Assembly (NCBI GenBank): GCA_001795615.1
Contig: MGKI01000010.1
Span: 1 to 39,370, forward strand
Reading direction: 5' to 3'
DNA: 39,370 nt
Source: Candidatus Yanofskybacteria bacterium RIFCSPLOWO2_01_FULL_42_49
Lineage (GTDB): Bacteria; Patescibacteriota; Minisyncoccia; 2-02-FULL-40-12; GWA2-44-9
Under the pieces are notes generated by a model. The model saw only the letters and a list, made by a program, of their open reading frames with translations. It did not search any database and was not told the DNA's origin. Numbering within the stretch: position 1 is the stretch's first letter; every line of letters starts with the position of its first letter. Shown piece by piece: positions 17,329-24,819 of the stretch. The position numbers and the translations under genes were made by a program.

Positions 17329-18669
17329 ATGAGTACCAAATGGCAATTAGGCGTAATCCTGCTAATCAGTATTGCCGTACATTTTGCTTTTTTTGGAAAT
17401 CCGGCCGAAACCGTATTTGACGAAGTTCATTTCGGCAAGTTTGTATCGGGATATTATACGGGAGAATATTATTTTGACATCCACCCGCCATTGGGAAAAT
17501 TAATGATCGCCGGCTTCGCGAAATTGTTTGATTTTGAACCGCAATACAGCTTTATTAATATTGGCGACAAGTTCCCGGATAATAAGTATCTTGTTTTGCG
17601 GTTCTTACCAGCACTAACCGGTACGTTATTGCCTCTTGTGATTTATCTGCTTGTTTTAGAATTGGGCATGAGCCGAATGGCGGCTTTTGCTGGAGCATTG
17701 TTCGTAGTTTTTGACAACGCTCTTTTAACTCAGTCCCGGCTCATGCTTCTTGATCCGTTCCTGCTTCTGTTCGGATTTACTTCTCTTCTTTTTTATTTTA
17801 AATACACAAAAAACAGAATACTTAATACTAAATACTTAATACTAACAGCTATCTTCGCCGGACTAGCTATTTCTATCAAATGGACCGGGTTGGGATTTAT
17901 CGCTCTGCCGATTTTAGTCGAAGCAGCCAAAGCAGTCAAAATCCCAAGAACCGACATAAAACCAGCAATTGCTGGTTTTATGTCGGTTCTGAAGTTGGCT
18001 TCTTTTTTCCTTATTTCTCTGGCAATTTACTTTTCTATTTTTGTTTTACACTTTGCTCTTTTGCCAAACCCAGGCTCCGGCGACGCTTTTATGAAGCCGA
18101 ACTTCCGCGAACAAAATGTCGTCAAAAATATCGTAAATTTAAACATAGAAATGTACAAATCAAACCAGAGAATTACGACCTCGCATCCTTATTCAAGCCA
18201 ATTTTACACATGGCCGCTTATGGCACGGCCGATATATTACTGGGTTAATGGTAATGCCAGAATATATTTCTTTGGCAACCCAATTATTTGGTGGAGTAGT
18301 ACGATTGCTGTTGCAATCAGCTTATGGCTTACGGCTTATGGCTTATGGATCAAAATCAAAAAATATTCAAAACCATCGTCTATAGTCCATAGTCCATTGG
18401 CTTTTTTTCTTGGTGGTTATTTTCTAAACCTACTTCCCTTTATTGGCGTTAAGCGGGTAATGTTTCTGTACCATTATCTGACGGCGTTAATATTTGCAAT
18501 TTTAATGCTTTGTTATTTAGCCGACCACAACAAAAACTCCCGTAAAATTTTTACGGGAATTATAATTGCTGCCATCGCCGCTTTCTTGTTCTTCGCTCCG
18601 CTGAGTTACGGCCTGCCATTATCAGAAAAAGCGTATTCTGCCAGAGTATGGTTTGCCAACTGGCGGTAA
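17329..18669 (+). CDS. PMT-family (dolichyl-phosphate-mannose-protein mannosyltransferase-like) glycosyltransferase
   Basis: FDEVHFGKFVSGYYTGEYYFDIHPPLGKLMIAGFAKLF, multiple TM helices, MYKSNQRITTSHPYSSQFYTWPLMARPIYYW. Confidence 0.92.
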   Translation: MSTKWQLGVILLISIAVHFAFFGNPAETVFDEVHFGKFVSGYYTGEYYFDIHPPLGKLMIAGFAKLFDFEPQYSFINIGDKFPDNKYLVLRFLPALTGTLLPLVIYLLVLELGMSRMAAFAGALFVVFDNALLTQSRLMLLDPFLLLFGFTSLLFYFKYTKNRILNTKYLILTAIFAGLAISIKWTGLGFIALPILVEAAKAVKIPRTDIKPAIAGFMSVLKLASFFLISLAIYFSIFVLHFALLPNPGSGDAFMKPNFREQNVVKNIVNLNIEMYKSNQRITTSHPYSSQFYTWPLMARPIYYWVNGNARIYFFGNPIIWWSSTIAVAISLWLTAYGLWIKIKKYSKPSSIVHSPLAFFLGGYFLNLLPFIGVKRVMFLYHYLTALIFAILMLCYLADHNKNSRKIFTGIIIAAIAAFLFFAPLSYGLPLSEKAYSARVWFANWR

Positions 18670-18675
18670 CTTGAA

Positions 18676-18709
18676 GAACGACTCAATGGGCACACCCATT
18701 GAGTCGTTC
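18676..18709. terminator. Stem-loop after the PMT gene
   Basis: GAACGACTCAATGGG CACA CCCATTGAGTCGTTC, 15-bp perfect stem; no strong T-tract. Confidence 0.6.
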
Positions 18710-18745
18710 AAACAAAAAAGCGCCCAATGGCGCCGTTAGAGAAAG

Positions 18746-18976
18746 TTATTCCACAGTATATCCTTTTACATTTTCCCAGCCTACTATCAGAAGCACTTTC
18801 CCGCCTTCGTTGTAACAGGCGACCCTCTCTGATTCGCTATTAAACAACAAACCGCCTGGACAAACTATTTCCTTACCGTCATTCAGTGTAATAGTTGACG
18901 GTCTTTTTTCATAATACGAGCATGCGGCCAAAATCGGCAACATCAGAAAAAGAGTCGACAAAGCGATTTTCCTCAT
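18746..18976 (-). CDS. Small lipoprotein
   Basis: Lipobox MLPILAACSYY after a hydrophobic signal; 76 aa. Confidence 0.75.
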   Translation of the reverse strand: MRKIALSTLFLMLPILAACSYYEKRPSTITLNDGKEIVCPGGLLFNSESERVACYNEGGKVLLIVGWENVKGYTVE

Positions 18977-19086
18977 TGCAACCTCCTCCGTTTTGCGTTT
19001 TTATATTATCAATTATCAAACCATCCGTCAAGGGTTTTGCGTATTGTAATAATTTCGCTAAATACTTAAAATATTTTTAGATCTTT

Positions 19087-19299
19087 GTGTGTGAAACTAG
19101 GACCATCAGTATGTTCAAACTTAGTAAGAGAGATGTAGTAATAATTTTGCCCTACATATTAGAACAGCCGAGCATCTCCGCAGAAACGTTGCTGGATTAT
19201 CTTATGAAACAAAAGGGCCTGCATATCGAAGGTAATGCGGCGACAGAACTGATAAATGCGATAAGAGAATATCAAAAATCAATCAGGTCTTATACATAA
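19087..19299 (+). CDS. Hypothetical protein, about 60-70 aa
   Basis: MFKLSKRDVVIILPYILEQPSISAETLLDYLMKQKGL...; followed by AAAAAGGCGCCTTAGGCGCCTTTTT terminator. Confidence 0.55.
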   Translation: MCETRTISMFKLSKRDVVIILPYILEQPSISAETLLDYLMKQKGLHIEGNAATELINAIREYQKSIRSYT

Positions 19300-19323
19300 A
19301 AAGGCGCCTTAGGCGCCTTTTTA
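19298..19323. terminator. Intrinsic terminator
   Basis: AAAAAGGCGCCTTAGGCGCCTTTTT. Confidence 0.85.
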
Positions 19324-19444
19324 CTCCCACTCGTATTTTTTCGTCCCACACCAAGTAATTCCGCTACAGAGATTCTAGGGCGGCTAAAGCACGCCCCTCC
19401 GAACGACCGCCATTCAGAAAAGGGGGCGGGCTTGGTAAGGGACT

Positions 19445-20059
19445 TCACTCGGTCTGACCTCGTTTCGCCCGCTGATAAAATTCTTCTATCTGATCCCAGT
19501 TGAGATTGTTGAAAAATGTTTCTATGTAGGCTTTCCGGTCAGAGCCGGTGTCTATGAAATATGAGTGCTCATAAACATCGAGGGCGATAATAGGGATGCA
19601 TCCCCAGACCCCGCCGTGATTCTGGGCATCGCAGTTATATTGCATTAACCTTTGTTCATGCATGTCCCACGCCAAAATTGCCCAACCCCTTGCCGCCATT
19701 CCACAAGCAGAAAAATATGACTTAAACTCTTCAAACGAACCGAACTTTTCTTCAATTGCTTTTAAAACCTCGCCCTTCGGCACCCCGTCGCCGCCAAGAA
19801 TTGCAAAGTAATTTTCATGTAAATAAACACCGTTCGCGGCAAAGGTCTCCCCCAGTTTCAATCCTCTTAATTCGCTATAAGTTTGATTTCCCTCGGCTTT
19901 GCCGCTTCTTCTCAATTCGCCAAGCTTTTCTCCAATCTCGTTGGACTTATCTACATAGCCCTTGTATAGCTTGCCATGATGAATATCAATAGTCTTGGCA
20001 GAAATACCCTTGAGTGAATCGGGGACATAAGTTAATTCTCGAAATTGCTTCTTAGGCAC
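19445..20059 (-). CDS. sod: Fe/Mn superoxide dismutase
   Basis: IDIHHGKLYKGYVDKSNE...GRWAILAWD-type ARGWAILAWDMHEQRL...GVWGCIPIIALDVYEHSYFID. Confidence 0.92.
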   Translation of the reverse strand: MPKKQFRELTYVPDSLKGISAKTIDIHHGKLYKGYVDKSNEIGEKLGELRRSGKAEGNQTYSELRGLKLGETFAANGVYLHENYFAILGGDGVPKGEVLKAIEEKFGSFEEFKSYFSACGMAARGWAILAWDMHEQRLMQYNCDAQNHGGVWGCIPIIALDVYEHSYFIDTGSDRKAYIETFFNNLNWDQIEEFYQRAKRGQTE

Positions 20060-20154
20060 GACTCAAGCGTAAAATGTAAAGCGAAAAGTGTAAAATAATA
20101 ATTAAAAATTTAAAATATTTTTAACTTTACACTGTTGTTTTTCGTTTTACGCTT

Positions 20155-20388
20155 TTAGTTTTTAACTTTTAACAGTTGGTCAATCTTCGGTTTATCAAAT
20201 CCAATCACCATCTTTCCGTCTATATCTATAACCGGCACGCCGAATTGGCCGGTTTTCTCTATCATTTCTTTCTGTCGAGGAATATCTTTGGACACATCAT
20301 ATTCTTCATAATTCAAATTTTTGGATTTAAAATAATCTTTTGCCGTTTTGCAATAAGCGCAAGTTGGAGTTGTGTAAATTTTTATCAT
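20155..20388 (-). CDS. Glutaredoxin-like protein
   Basis: MIKIYTTPTCAYCKTAKDYFKSKNLNYEEYDV...GQFGVPVIDIDGKMVIGFDKPKI. Confidence 0.9.
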   Translation of the reverse strand: MIKIYTTPTCAYCKTAKDYFKSKNLNYEEYDVSKDIPRQKEMIEKTGQFGVPVIDIDGKMVIGFDKPKIDQLLKVKN

Positions 20389-20390
20389 AT

Positions 20391-20676
20391 ATGGCCGGAG
20401 AGCAGGATTCGAACTCGCATCGTCTTGAGAAGCTCAAAAATTAGATGATTTCTTTGGCGCGACGACGAAGGTGTATCCTCTGCGATACATCGAGGAGGAG
20501 CAACAAAGAAAGCATCCATTTTTGAGCTTCCCCCCTCCTTTAGGGGCGGGACAGGTTTGCTTATCTACTTCGTTGTTCGTCGCTCGTGTACATAAAAGTA
20601 CACATCGCTCCTCATGCCTCGCATATAAGCAAACCTGTTTCCGCTCAATCGATGATAGTTCGAATCCTGCTCTCCT
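20391..20676. repeat. Palindrome-rich element bounded by inverted tRNA 3'-end fragments
   Basis: GGAGAGCAGGATTCGAACT at the left end and its perfect reverse complement AGTTCGAATCCTGCTCTCC at the right; nested inverted repeats between. Confidence 0.65.
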
Positions 20677-20773
20677 AAGTATATACTAAGTTTTTGTAAA
20701 AGCAAAAAAGTTGCAAAATTCTGCCCTTCATGGTAAACTCTGTCAAGTTATTATTAACAACTGGAGAGCGGGC

Positions 20774-21508
20774 GTGACAAAAATAACTCTATTTTTGCTT
20801 TCCCTTATACTGTTGGCACCCAGGGTAGCCGAAACACAAACTCAAGATATTCAAGCGCTCAGAATCGTCACTCAGGCTTTTGAAAAAGCAAAAAAAGACG
20901 AAACTGTTAGAAGAGAAGCTCTTGTTACCAACAAAACTCACCTAATTGAAAACTTGAACGCTGACGGAAAATTCGAGTCAGTAGAAAAAGAAGCTGTTTT
21001 CAGAACTTACACCAGAAACAATAAACTCGTTGAAGAGTTAGTCAGCATTAACCCTCCGAATGTAGACACACCCAGAAACCCTGTTGCTTTCGACAAATTG
21101 CTGGATGCTTTCCTTAGCAGATTCTATTTCTTGTTAAGTCATGAGAGAGAAGAAATCGACGGCCAAAGGTGCTATAAAATCCATTTCTGGCCTAAAGAAA
21201 ATCTGCCTCCTGAAAGTGACCAAAGTGATCAAGTAATCAACCGGATAGCGGGAATAATATATATAAACGAGAAAACATCCATGGTATTGAGGATTAACGC
21301 TTCGCTAGCTCAAGAAATTAGTAAAAGCGGTTTTTGGACTTCATACCACGCAGACAAACTTGACCTTGAAATATCTTTTCAAGAGTGGCATAAGTTAGGG
21401 CTCTTGAAAAAAATAACTGCCACGGCCAGATATTCTTACAGGATTGCCATTGTCACGGTTCAACGATACCAAACACATACTCTATATTTAGGATATGAAA
21501 CAAAATAA
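20774..21508 (+). CDS. Secreted hypothetical protein
   Basis: Signal peptide TKITLFLLSLILLAPRVAETQTQ; GTG start at about 20774 preferred over the track start at 20711. Confidence 0.7.
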   Translation: MTKITLFLLSLILLAPRVAETQTQDIQALRIVTQAFEKAKKDETVRREALVTNKTHLIENLNADGKFESVEKEAVFRTYTRNNKLVEELVSINPPNVDTPRNPVAFDKLLDAFLSRFYFLLSHEREEIDGQRCYKIHFWPKENLPPESDQSDQVINRIAGIIYINEKTSMVLRINASLAQEISKSGFWTSYHADKLDLEISFQEWHKLGLLKKITATARYSYRIAIVTVQRYQTHTLYLGYETK

Positions 21509-22763
21509 GCAAAACCGCTCTCGTGGCGGTTTTTTCAAAATAATAAAAAAAGATAAACACACCCAGGCCCGCTTGGGCGTTTTAAGCACGCCTCACGGCA
21601 AAATAGAAACCCCCTCCTATGTAATAGTTGCGACCCGCGCCGAGATAAAATGTCTGAAACCGTCGGATATCAAAAAAACAAAAACACAGGTAGTCATAGC
21701 CAATACATACCACTTGTGGAATGAGGCTCTAAACTCTAAACTCGAAACTCTAAACAAATCCAAAACTCAAAATTCAAAAACCAAAACCTTTTTATTGAAA
21801 AAACTGGGGACAAAACTGCCGACCATGACTGATAGTGGCGGATTTCAAGTGTTTTCGCTTGGTTTCGGCAAAGAGAATAAAATCGGCAAAATTCTTAACG
21901 CCCACCCTGTGGATAATCGACTTGCGAAGTCGATTATCCACAGGAGAAAAAATATCCGAATTAGCCAAAGGGGGGTGCATTTTTTATTGGATGGCAAAAA
22001 AAGATTTCTTGGACCGAAACTATCAATGCAGATCCAAAAGAAATTGGGAGCAGACATTGTCTTTGCTTTTGATGAATGTACATCGCCTTTGGATAGTTTT
22101 GACTACAATAAAAAGGCATTGGAAAGAACACACAAATGGGCACAAGAAAGTTTAAAGTATAAAGTTAAAAGTGAAAAGTTAAGCGGAAAACGTCAATTTT
22201 TATTCGGAATAGTGCAGGGGGGGAGATATAAATCGTTAAGAATTAAAAGCTCCAAATATATCGCCTCGCTTCCGTTCGACGGTATCGGCATCGGAGGATC
22301 TTTTGGAAAAGATGAAATGGTTAAAACTATAAAGTGGGTAATCCCACACCTCCCTAAAGAAAAACCTCGTCACCTTCTGGGCATAGGCAAAATAGAAGAT
22401 ATCTTTAATGCGGTGGAACAAGGGATAGATCTGTTTGACTGCGTAATTCCCACGAGAGAAGCCCGCCACGGAAGGATTTACACCAAAAACGGGCATTTCG
22501 ATATATCAAAATTTCGAAATATCAGTATTCCCCTTGAGAAAGAATGCAAATGCCCGGTTTGCAAAGCCGGAATAACCCGAAGGAAATTATATGAATTATT
22601 CAAAGGTAGCGACAAAGAAAAACAAAAAGCCCAAAGACACGCTACAATTCACAACATTTGGTTCTTCAACAACCTTTTGGAAGAAATCCGTAAATCAATA
22701 AAAAATAATAAATTCGAGCAATTCAAAAACAAGTTCTTGAAACAATTTAGGCCCCAACCTTAG
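21495..22763 (+). CDS. tgt: tRNA-guanine transglycosylase (queuine tRNA-ribosyltransferase) with repeat-derived insertions
   Basis: ARLGVLSTPHGKIETPSYVIVATRAEIKCL, MTDSGGFQVFSLGF, FAFDECTSPL, FGIVQGG, LLGIGKIEDIFNAVEQGIDLFDCVIPTREARHGRIYT, CKCPVCK...ATIHNIWF. Confidence 0.95.
   Translation: MKQNKQNRSRGGFFKIIKKDKHTQARLGVLSTPHGKIETPSYVIVATRAEIKCLKPSDIKKTKTQVVIANTYHLWNEALNSKLETLNKSKTQNSKTKTFLLKKLGTKLPTMTDSGGFQVFSLGFGKENKIGKILNAHPVDNRLAKSIIHRRKNIRISQRGVHFLLDGKKRFLGPKLSMQIQKKLGADIVFAFDECTSPLDSFDYNKKALERTHKWAQESLKYKVKSEKLSGKRQFLFGIVQGGRYKSLRIKSSKYIASLPFDGIGIGGSFGKDEMVKTIKWVIPHLPKEKPRHLLGIGKIEDIFNAVEQGIDLFDCVIPTREARHGRIYTKNGHFDISKFRNISIPLEKECKCPVCKAGITRRKLYELFKGSDKEKQKAQRHATIHNIWFFNNLLEEIRKSIKNNKFEQFKNKFLKQFRPQP
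21511..21536 (+). terminator. Terminator-like hairpin inside the 5' coding end of tgt
   Basis: AAAACCGCTCTCGTGGCGGTTTTTTC, GC stem plus T-tract. Confidence 0.6.
21727..21789 (+). repeat. In-frame heptamer array within tgt
   Basis: CTCTAAA CTCTAAA CTCGAAA CTCTAAA CAAATCC AAAACTC AAAATTC AAAAACC AAAACCT. Confidence 0.85.
21906..21944. repeat. 39-nt perfect palindrome in frame within tgt (copy 1)
   Basis: CCTGTGGATAATCGACTT GCG AAGTCGATTATCCACAGG; second copy at 23665-23703. Confidence 0.95.
22148..22182 (+). repeat. In-frame heptamer array within tgt
   Basis: AAGTTTA AAGTATA AAGTTAA AAGTGAA AAGTTAA. Confidence 0.85.
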
Positions 22764-22774
22764 TCAATAAAGAG

Positions 22775-23035
22775 CTATCTCTCTATCGACTTAGATTTTT
22801 TGGAGAAAACATAGAGGTAAAGAATGTCGAGAATACCTGCGGTGTTAGTAACAAGCAAGACAACAAACCAGACCTTGTGAGCATGACGAGCTGATTTCCA
22901 CAACGCCATCCCCTTCCAAACCAAAGACCAAGCAATCAATAAGATAAAGATGGCAGAAAAACCAGCTCCAAAAGACATTCCAAGCCATGATCCGCTCATC
23001 ATTTGCCTGCCCCATTCAAAGTTGTTGTACATCAT
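22775..23035 (-). CDS. DUF5652-like small membrane protein
   Basis: Two TM segments with FSAIFILLIAWSLVWKGMALWKSARHAHKVWFVVLLVTNTAGILDILYLYVF. Confidence 0.75.
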   Translation of the reverse strand: MMYNNFEWGRQMMSGSWLGMSFGAGFSAIFILLIAWSLVWKGMALWKSARHAHKVWFVVLLVTNTAGILDILYLYVFSKKSKSIER

Positions 23036-23130
23036 AAGTTAAAGCCAATAGCCACTAGTCGTTAGCCACTAGTAATCCGGCAATTACCAGACTAGTCACT
23101 AAAAACTAGCCGCCAATAATCATTTTCGAC

Positions 23131-23535
23131 CTATTCTATTATACCATCTTCTTTTAGCTCGGCCAAAATATCCGCCGGTATTGGTATTTGCTTGCCGACC
23201 GGGCTTACCCCTGGGTAGCGCCAAGCGCTTATAACGATGAGCCTGGAATTTTGAATTTTGAATTTTGAATTTTGAGTTCGCGGCTTCGCCGTAGCATACA
23301 TCACCCATATTTCCGTCGGTTTTTGTTTTGTTCCGGAAGACTGCATTGCCGCCAGTGTTCCTTCGGCAACGCCGTCTTCCATTCTTTTTGGATTGCGAAT
23401 GATTCTTTTAACCCTGTCTGCCGTCAAACCGTAAAACATCATCTTTCTTACAGAATGCTGGGTCCAGTAATATTTAGAGTCGTTTTTGGGAATATTGAAA
23501 CGCATCCCGTTAGAAGTCGCTGCTACGCAGTCCAA
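23131..23535 (-). CDS. Hypothetical protein (DUF4258/toxin-like fold possible)
   Basis: YYWTQHSVRKMMFYGLTADRVKRIIRNPKRMEDGVAEGTLAAMQ...; likely start at MRFNIPKND; contains in-frame repeat RTQNSKFKIQNSR. Confidence 0.6.
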   Translation of the reverse strand: MDCVAATSNGMRFNIPKNDSKYYWTQHSVRKMMFYGLTADRVKRIIRNPKRMEDGVAEGTLAAMQSSGTKQKPTEIWVMYATAKPRTQNSKFKIQNSRLIVISAWRYPGVSPVGKQIPIPADILAELKEDGIIE

Positions 23536-23664
23536 GAACGATCAGTTCGTGCGCAGAACAACTGTTGTTATTACTTATTTGATACATCACTCGTTTAACC
23601 CGTTAGGGCGACTTCTAACGGGACGCATGATAAATAAGATAGCAAAGAAACGCCTTTCAACAAA

Positions 23665-23703
23665 CCTGTGGATAATCGACTTCGCAAGTCGATTATCCAC
23701 AGG
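23665..23703. repeat. 39-nt perfect palindrome (copy 2), intergenic
   Basis: CCTGTGGATAATCGACTT CGC AAGTCGATTATCCACAGG; loop inverted relative to copy 1. Confidence 0.95.
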
Positions 23704-23719
23704 GGTAATTTAAGAGGCG

Positions 23720-24349
23720 TCAAACAGTTGACGCCTTAATAATTGATGCTCCTAATGATTCTGCCATGAGGTCTTCCGGCATGACATGACAGCGAAAACA
23801 TCTGGCCTCATAGTGATCCCCGGGCTCAACTGTCTTGGTCGGATCGCCTCCCAGTTTTTGGGTAAACTGAGCTGGTCGGCCGCAGACAAAACAACTTGCT
23901 TGGCATTTATCTACGTAGGTAGCGTGAGCAAGAATCTCCGGCATTATGCCAAACGGCTTGCGCCAAGCATCCAAATCAAGACCCGCCAACAGGACAATCA
24001 TTTTCCTTTCAAAAGCCAGCTCCTGAACCAATTTAATGAACCACCGGCCAAAAAACTGCACCTCATCAGCCGCAAAAACCTCGCAATGAGTCTTTTTAAT
24101 CAACCTCATAATATCTCTCCTGCTACTGACAAAGTTGGCGTCTACCGGCAACTTTATATTTGTCGGTTTACCGTCAATAACTTCCTTAGCAATAATTTGG
24201 TCGCCATCCCGAGTATCTTGAGCGGGCTTAACTACTAGAACTTTCATTTTGGCACGCTTGTGAGCATTTATGTCTTCTATTAACTCCCCCGATTTACCTG
24301 ATCTCATTGACCCAGTTTTTACTGTAATCGTGCCCGGCTCTTTTAGCAT
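23720..24349 (-). CDS. tdk: Thymidine kinase
   Basis: TITVKTGSMRSGKSGELIEDI (P-loop), FAADEVQFFGRWFIKLVQELA, GLDLDAWRKPFG, CFVCGRPAQFTQ...CRCH-type zinc site. Confidence 0.95.
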   Translation of the reverse strand: MLKEPGTITVKTGSMRSGKSGELIEDINAHKRAKMKVLVVKPAQDTRDGDQIIAKEVIDGKPTNIKLPVDANFVSSRRDIMRLIKKTHCEVFAADEVQFFGRWFIKLVQELAFERKMIVLLAGLDLDAWRKPFGIMPEILAHATYVDKCQASCFVCGRPAQFTQKLGGDPTKTVEPGDHYEARCFRCHVMPEDLMAESLGASIIKASTV

Positions 24350-24397
24350 TTCTTTCCTCTGGAAAGTAAGAACTCCCGAAAGTATACATTAACATCA

Positions 24398-24434
24398 TCA
24401 AATATCAAAACGGGCTCATTCGAGTCCGTTTTGA
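24398..24434. terminator. Intrinsic terminator-like hairpin
   Basis: ATATCAAAACGGGCTC ATTC GAGTCCGTTTTGATAT downstream of the RRM gene. Confidence 0.7.
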
Positions 24435-24472
24435 TATTCGTATGTGCCCATTCGTAGTGGGCTATTCGCATA

Positions 24473-24817
24473 CTAGTAGTCCCTTCTTCCGCCAAAACCG
24501 CCTCTGCCGCCGCCAAAACCGCCTCGGCTACCGCCTCGATCGAAACCTCCCGGTCTCCTCGGACGATCGGCCATCGGTTTTGCTTCATTAACCACTAATG
24601 TTCTGCCGTCCAGTTCTTTACCATTCCACATATCAATGGCTTTCTGGGCTCCTTCTTCCGTAGACATTTCTACGAATCCGAATCCCCTGGATCGGCCGGA
24701 CATTTTATCCGTAATCACCGCAGCTGAAACTACTTCACCGGCCTGAGAAAACGCGTCCCTCAATCCGGCTTCGGTGGTGTCGTATGACAATCCGCCAACA
24801 TATAATTTCTTCTCCAT
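24473..24817 (-). CDS. RRM-domain RNA-binding protein with Gly/Arg-rich tail
   Basis: KLYVGGLSYDTTEAGLRDAFSQAGEV...GRSRGFGFVEMS; tail GGFDRGGSRGGFGGGRGGFGGRRDY. Confidence 0.95.
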   Translation of the reverse strand: MEKKLYVGGLSYDTTEAGLRDAFSQAGEVVSAAVITDKMSGRSRGFGFVEMSTEEGAQKAIDMWNGKELDGRTLVVNEAKPMADRPRRPGGFDRGGSRGGFGGGRGGFGGRRDY

Positions 24818-24819
24818 TA

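Noticed and set aside
20391-20676. Functional tRNA at 20391-20676
   Set aside because: T-arm stem does not pair (GCGAG or GATAG against CCTGC) and no D-arm or anticodon arm found on either strand.
23131-23535. Toxin-antitoxin system centred on the 134-aa ORF
   Set aside because: Only weak resemblance to DUF4258/RelE-like toxins and no adjacent antitoxin-like gene; neighbours are DUF5652 and tdk.
24343-24588. Minus-strand ORF 24343-24588 (81 aa)
   Set aside because: Overlaps the Gly-rich tail of the RRM gene in another frame and a terminator hairpin; compositional artefact.
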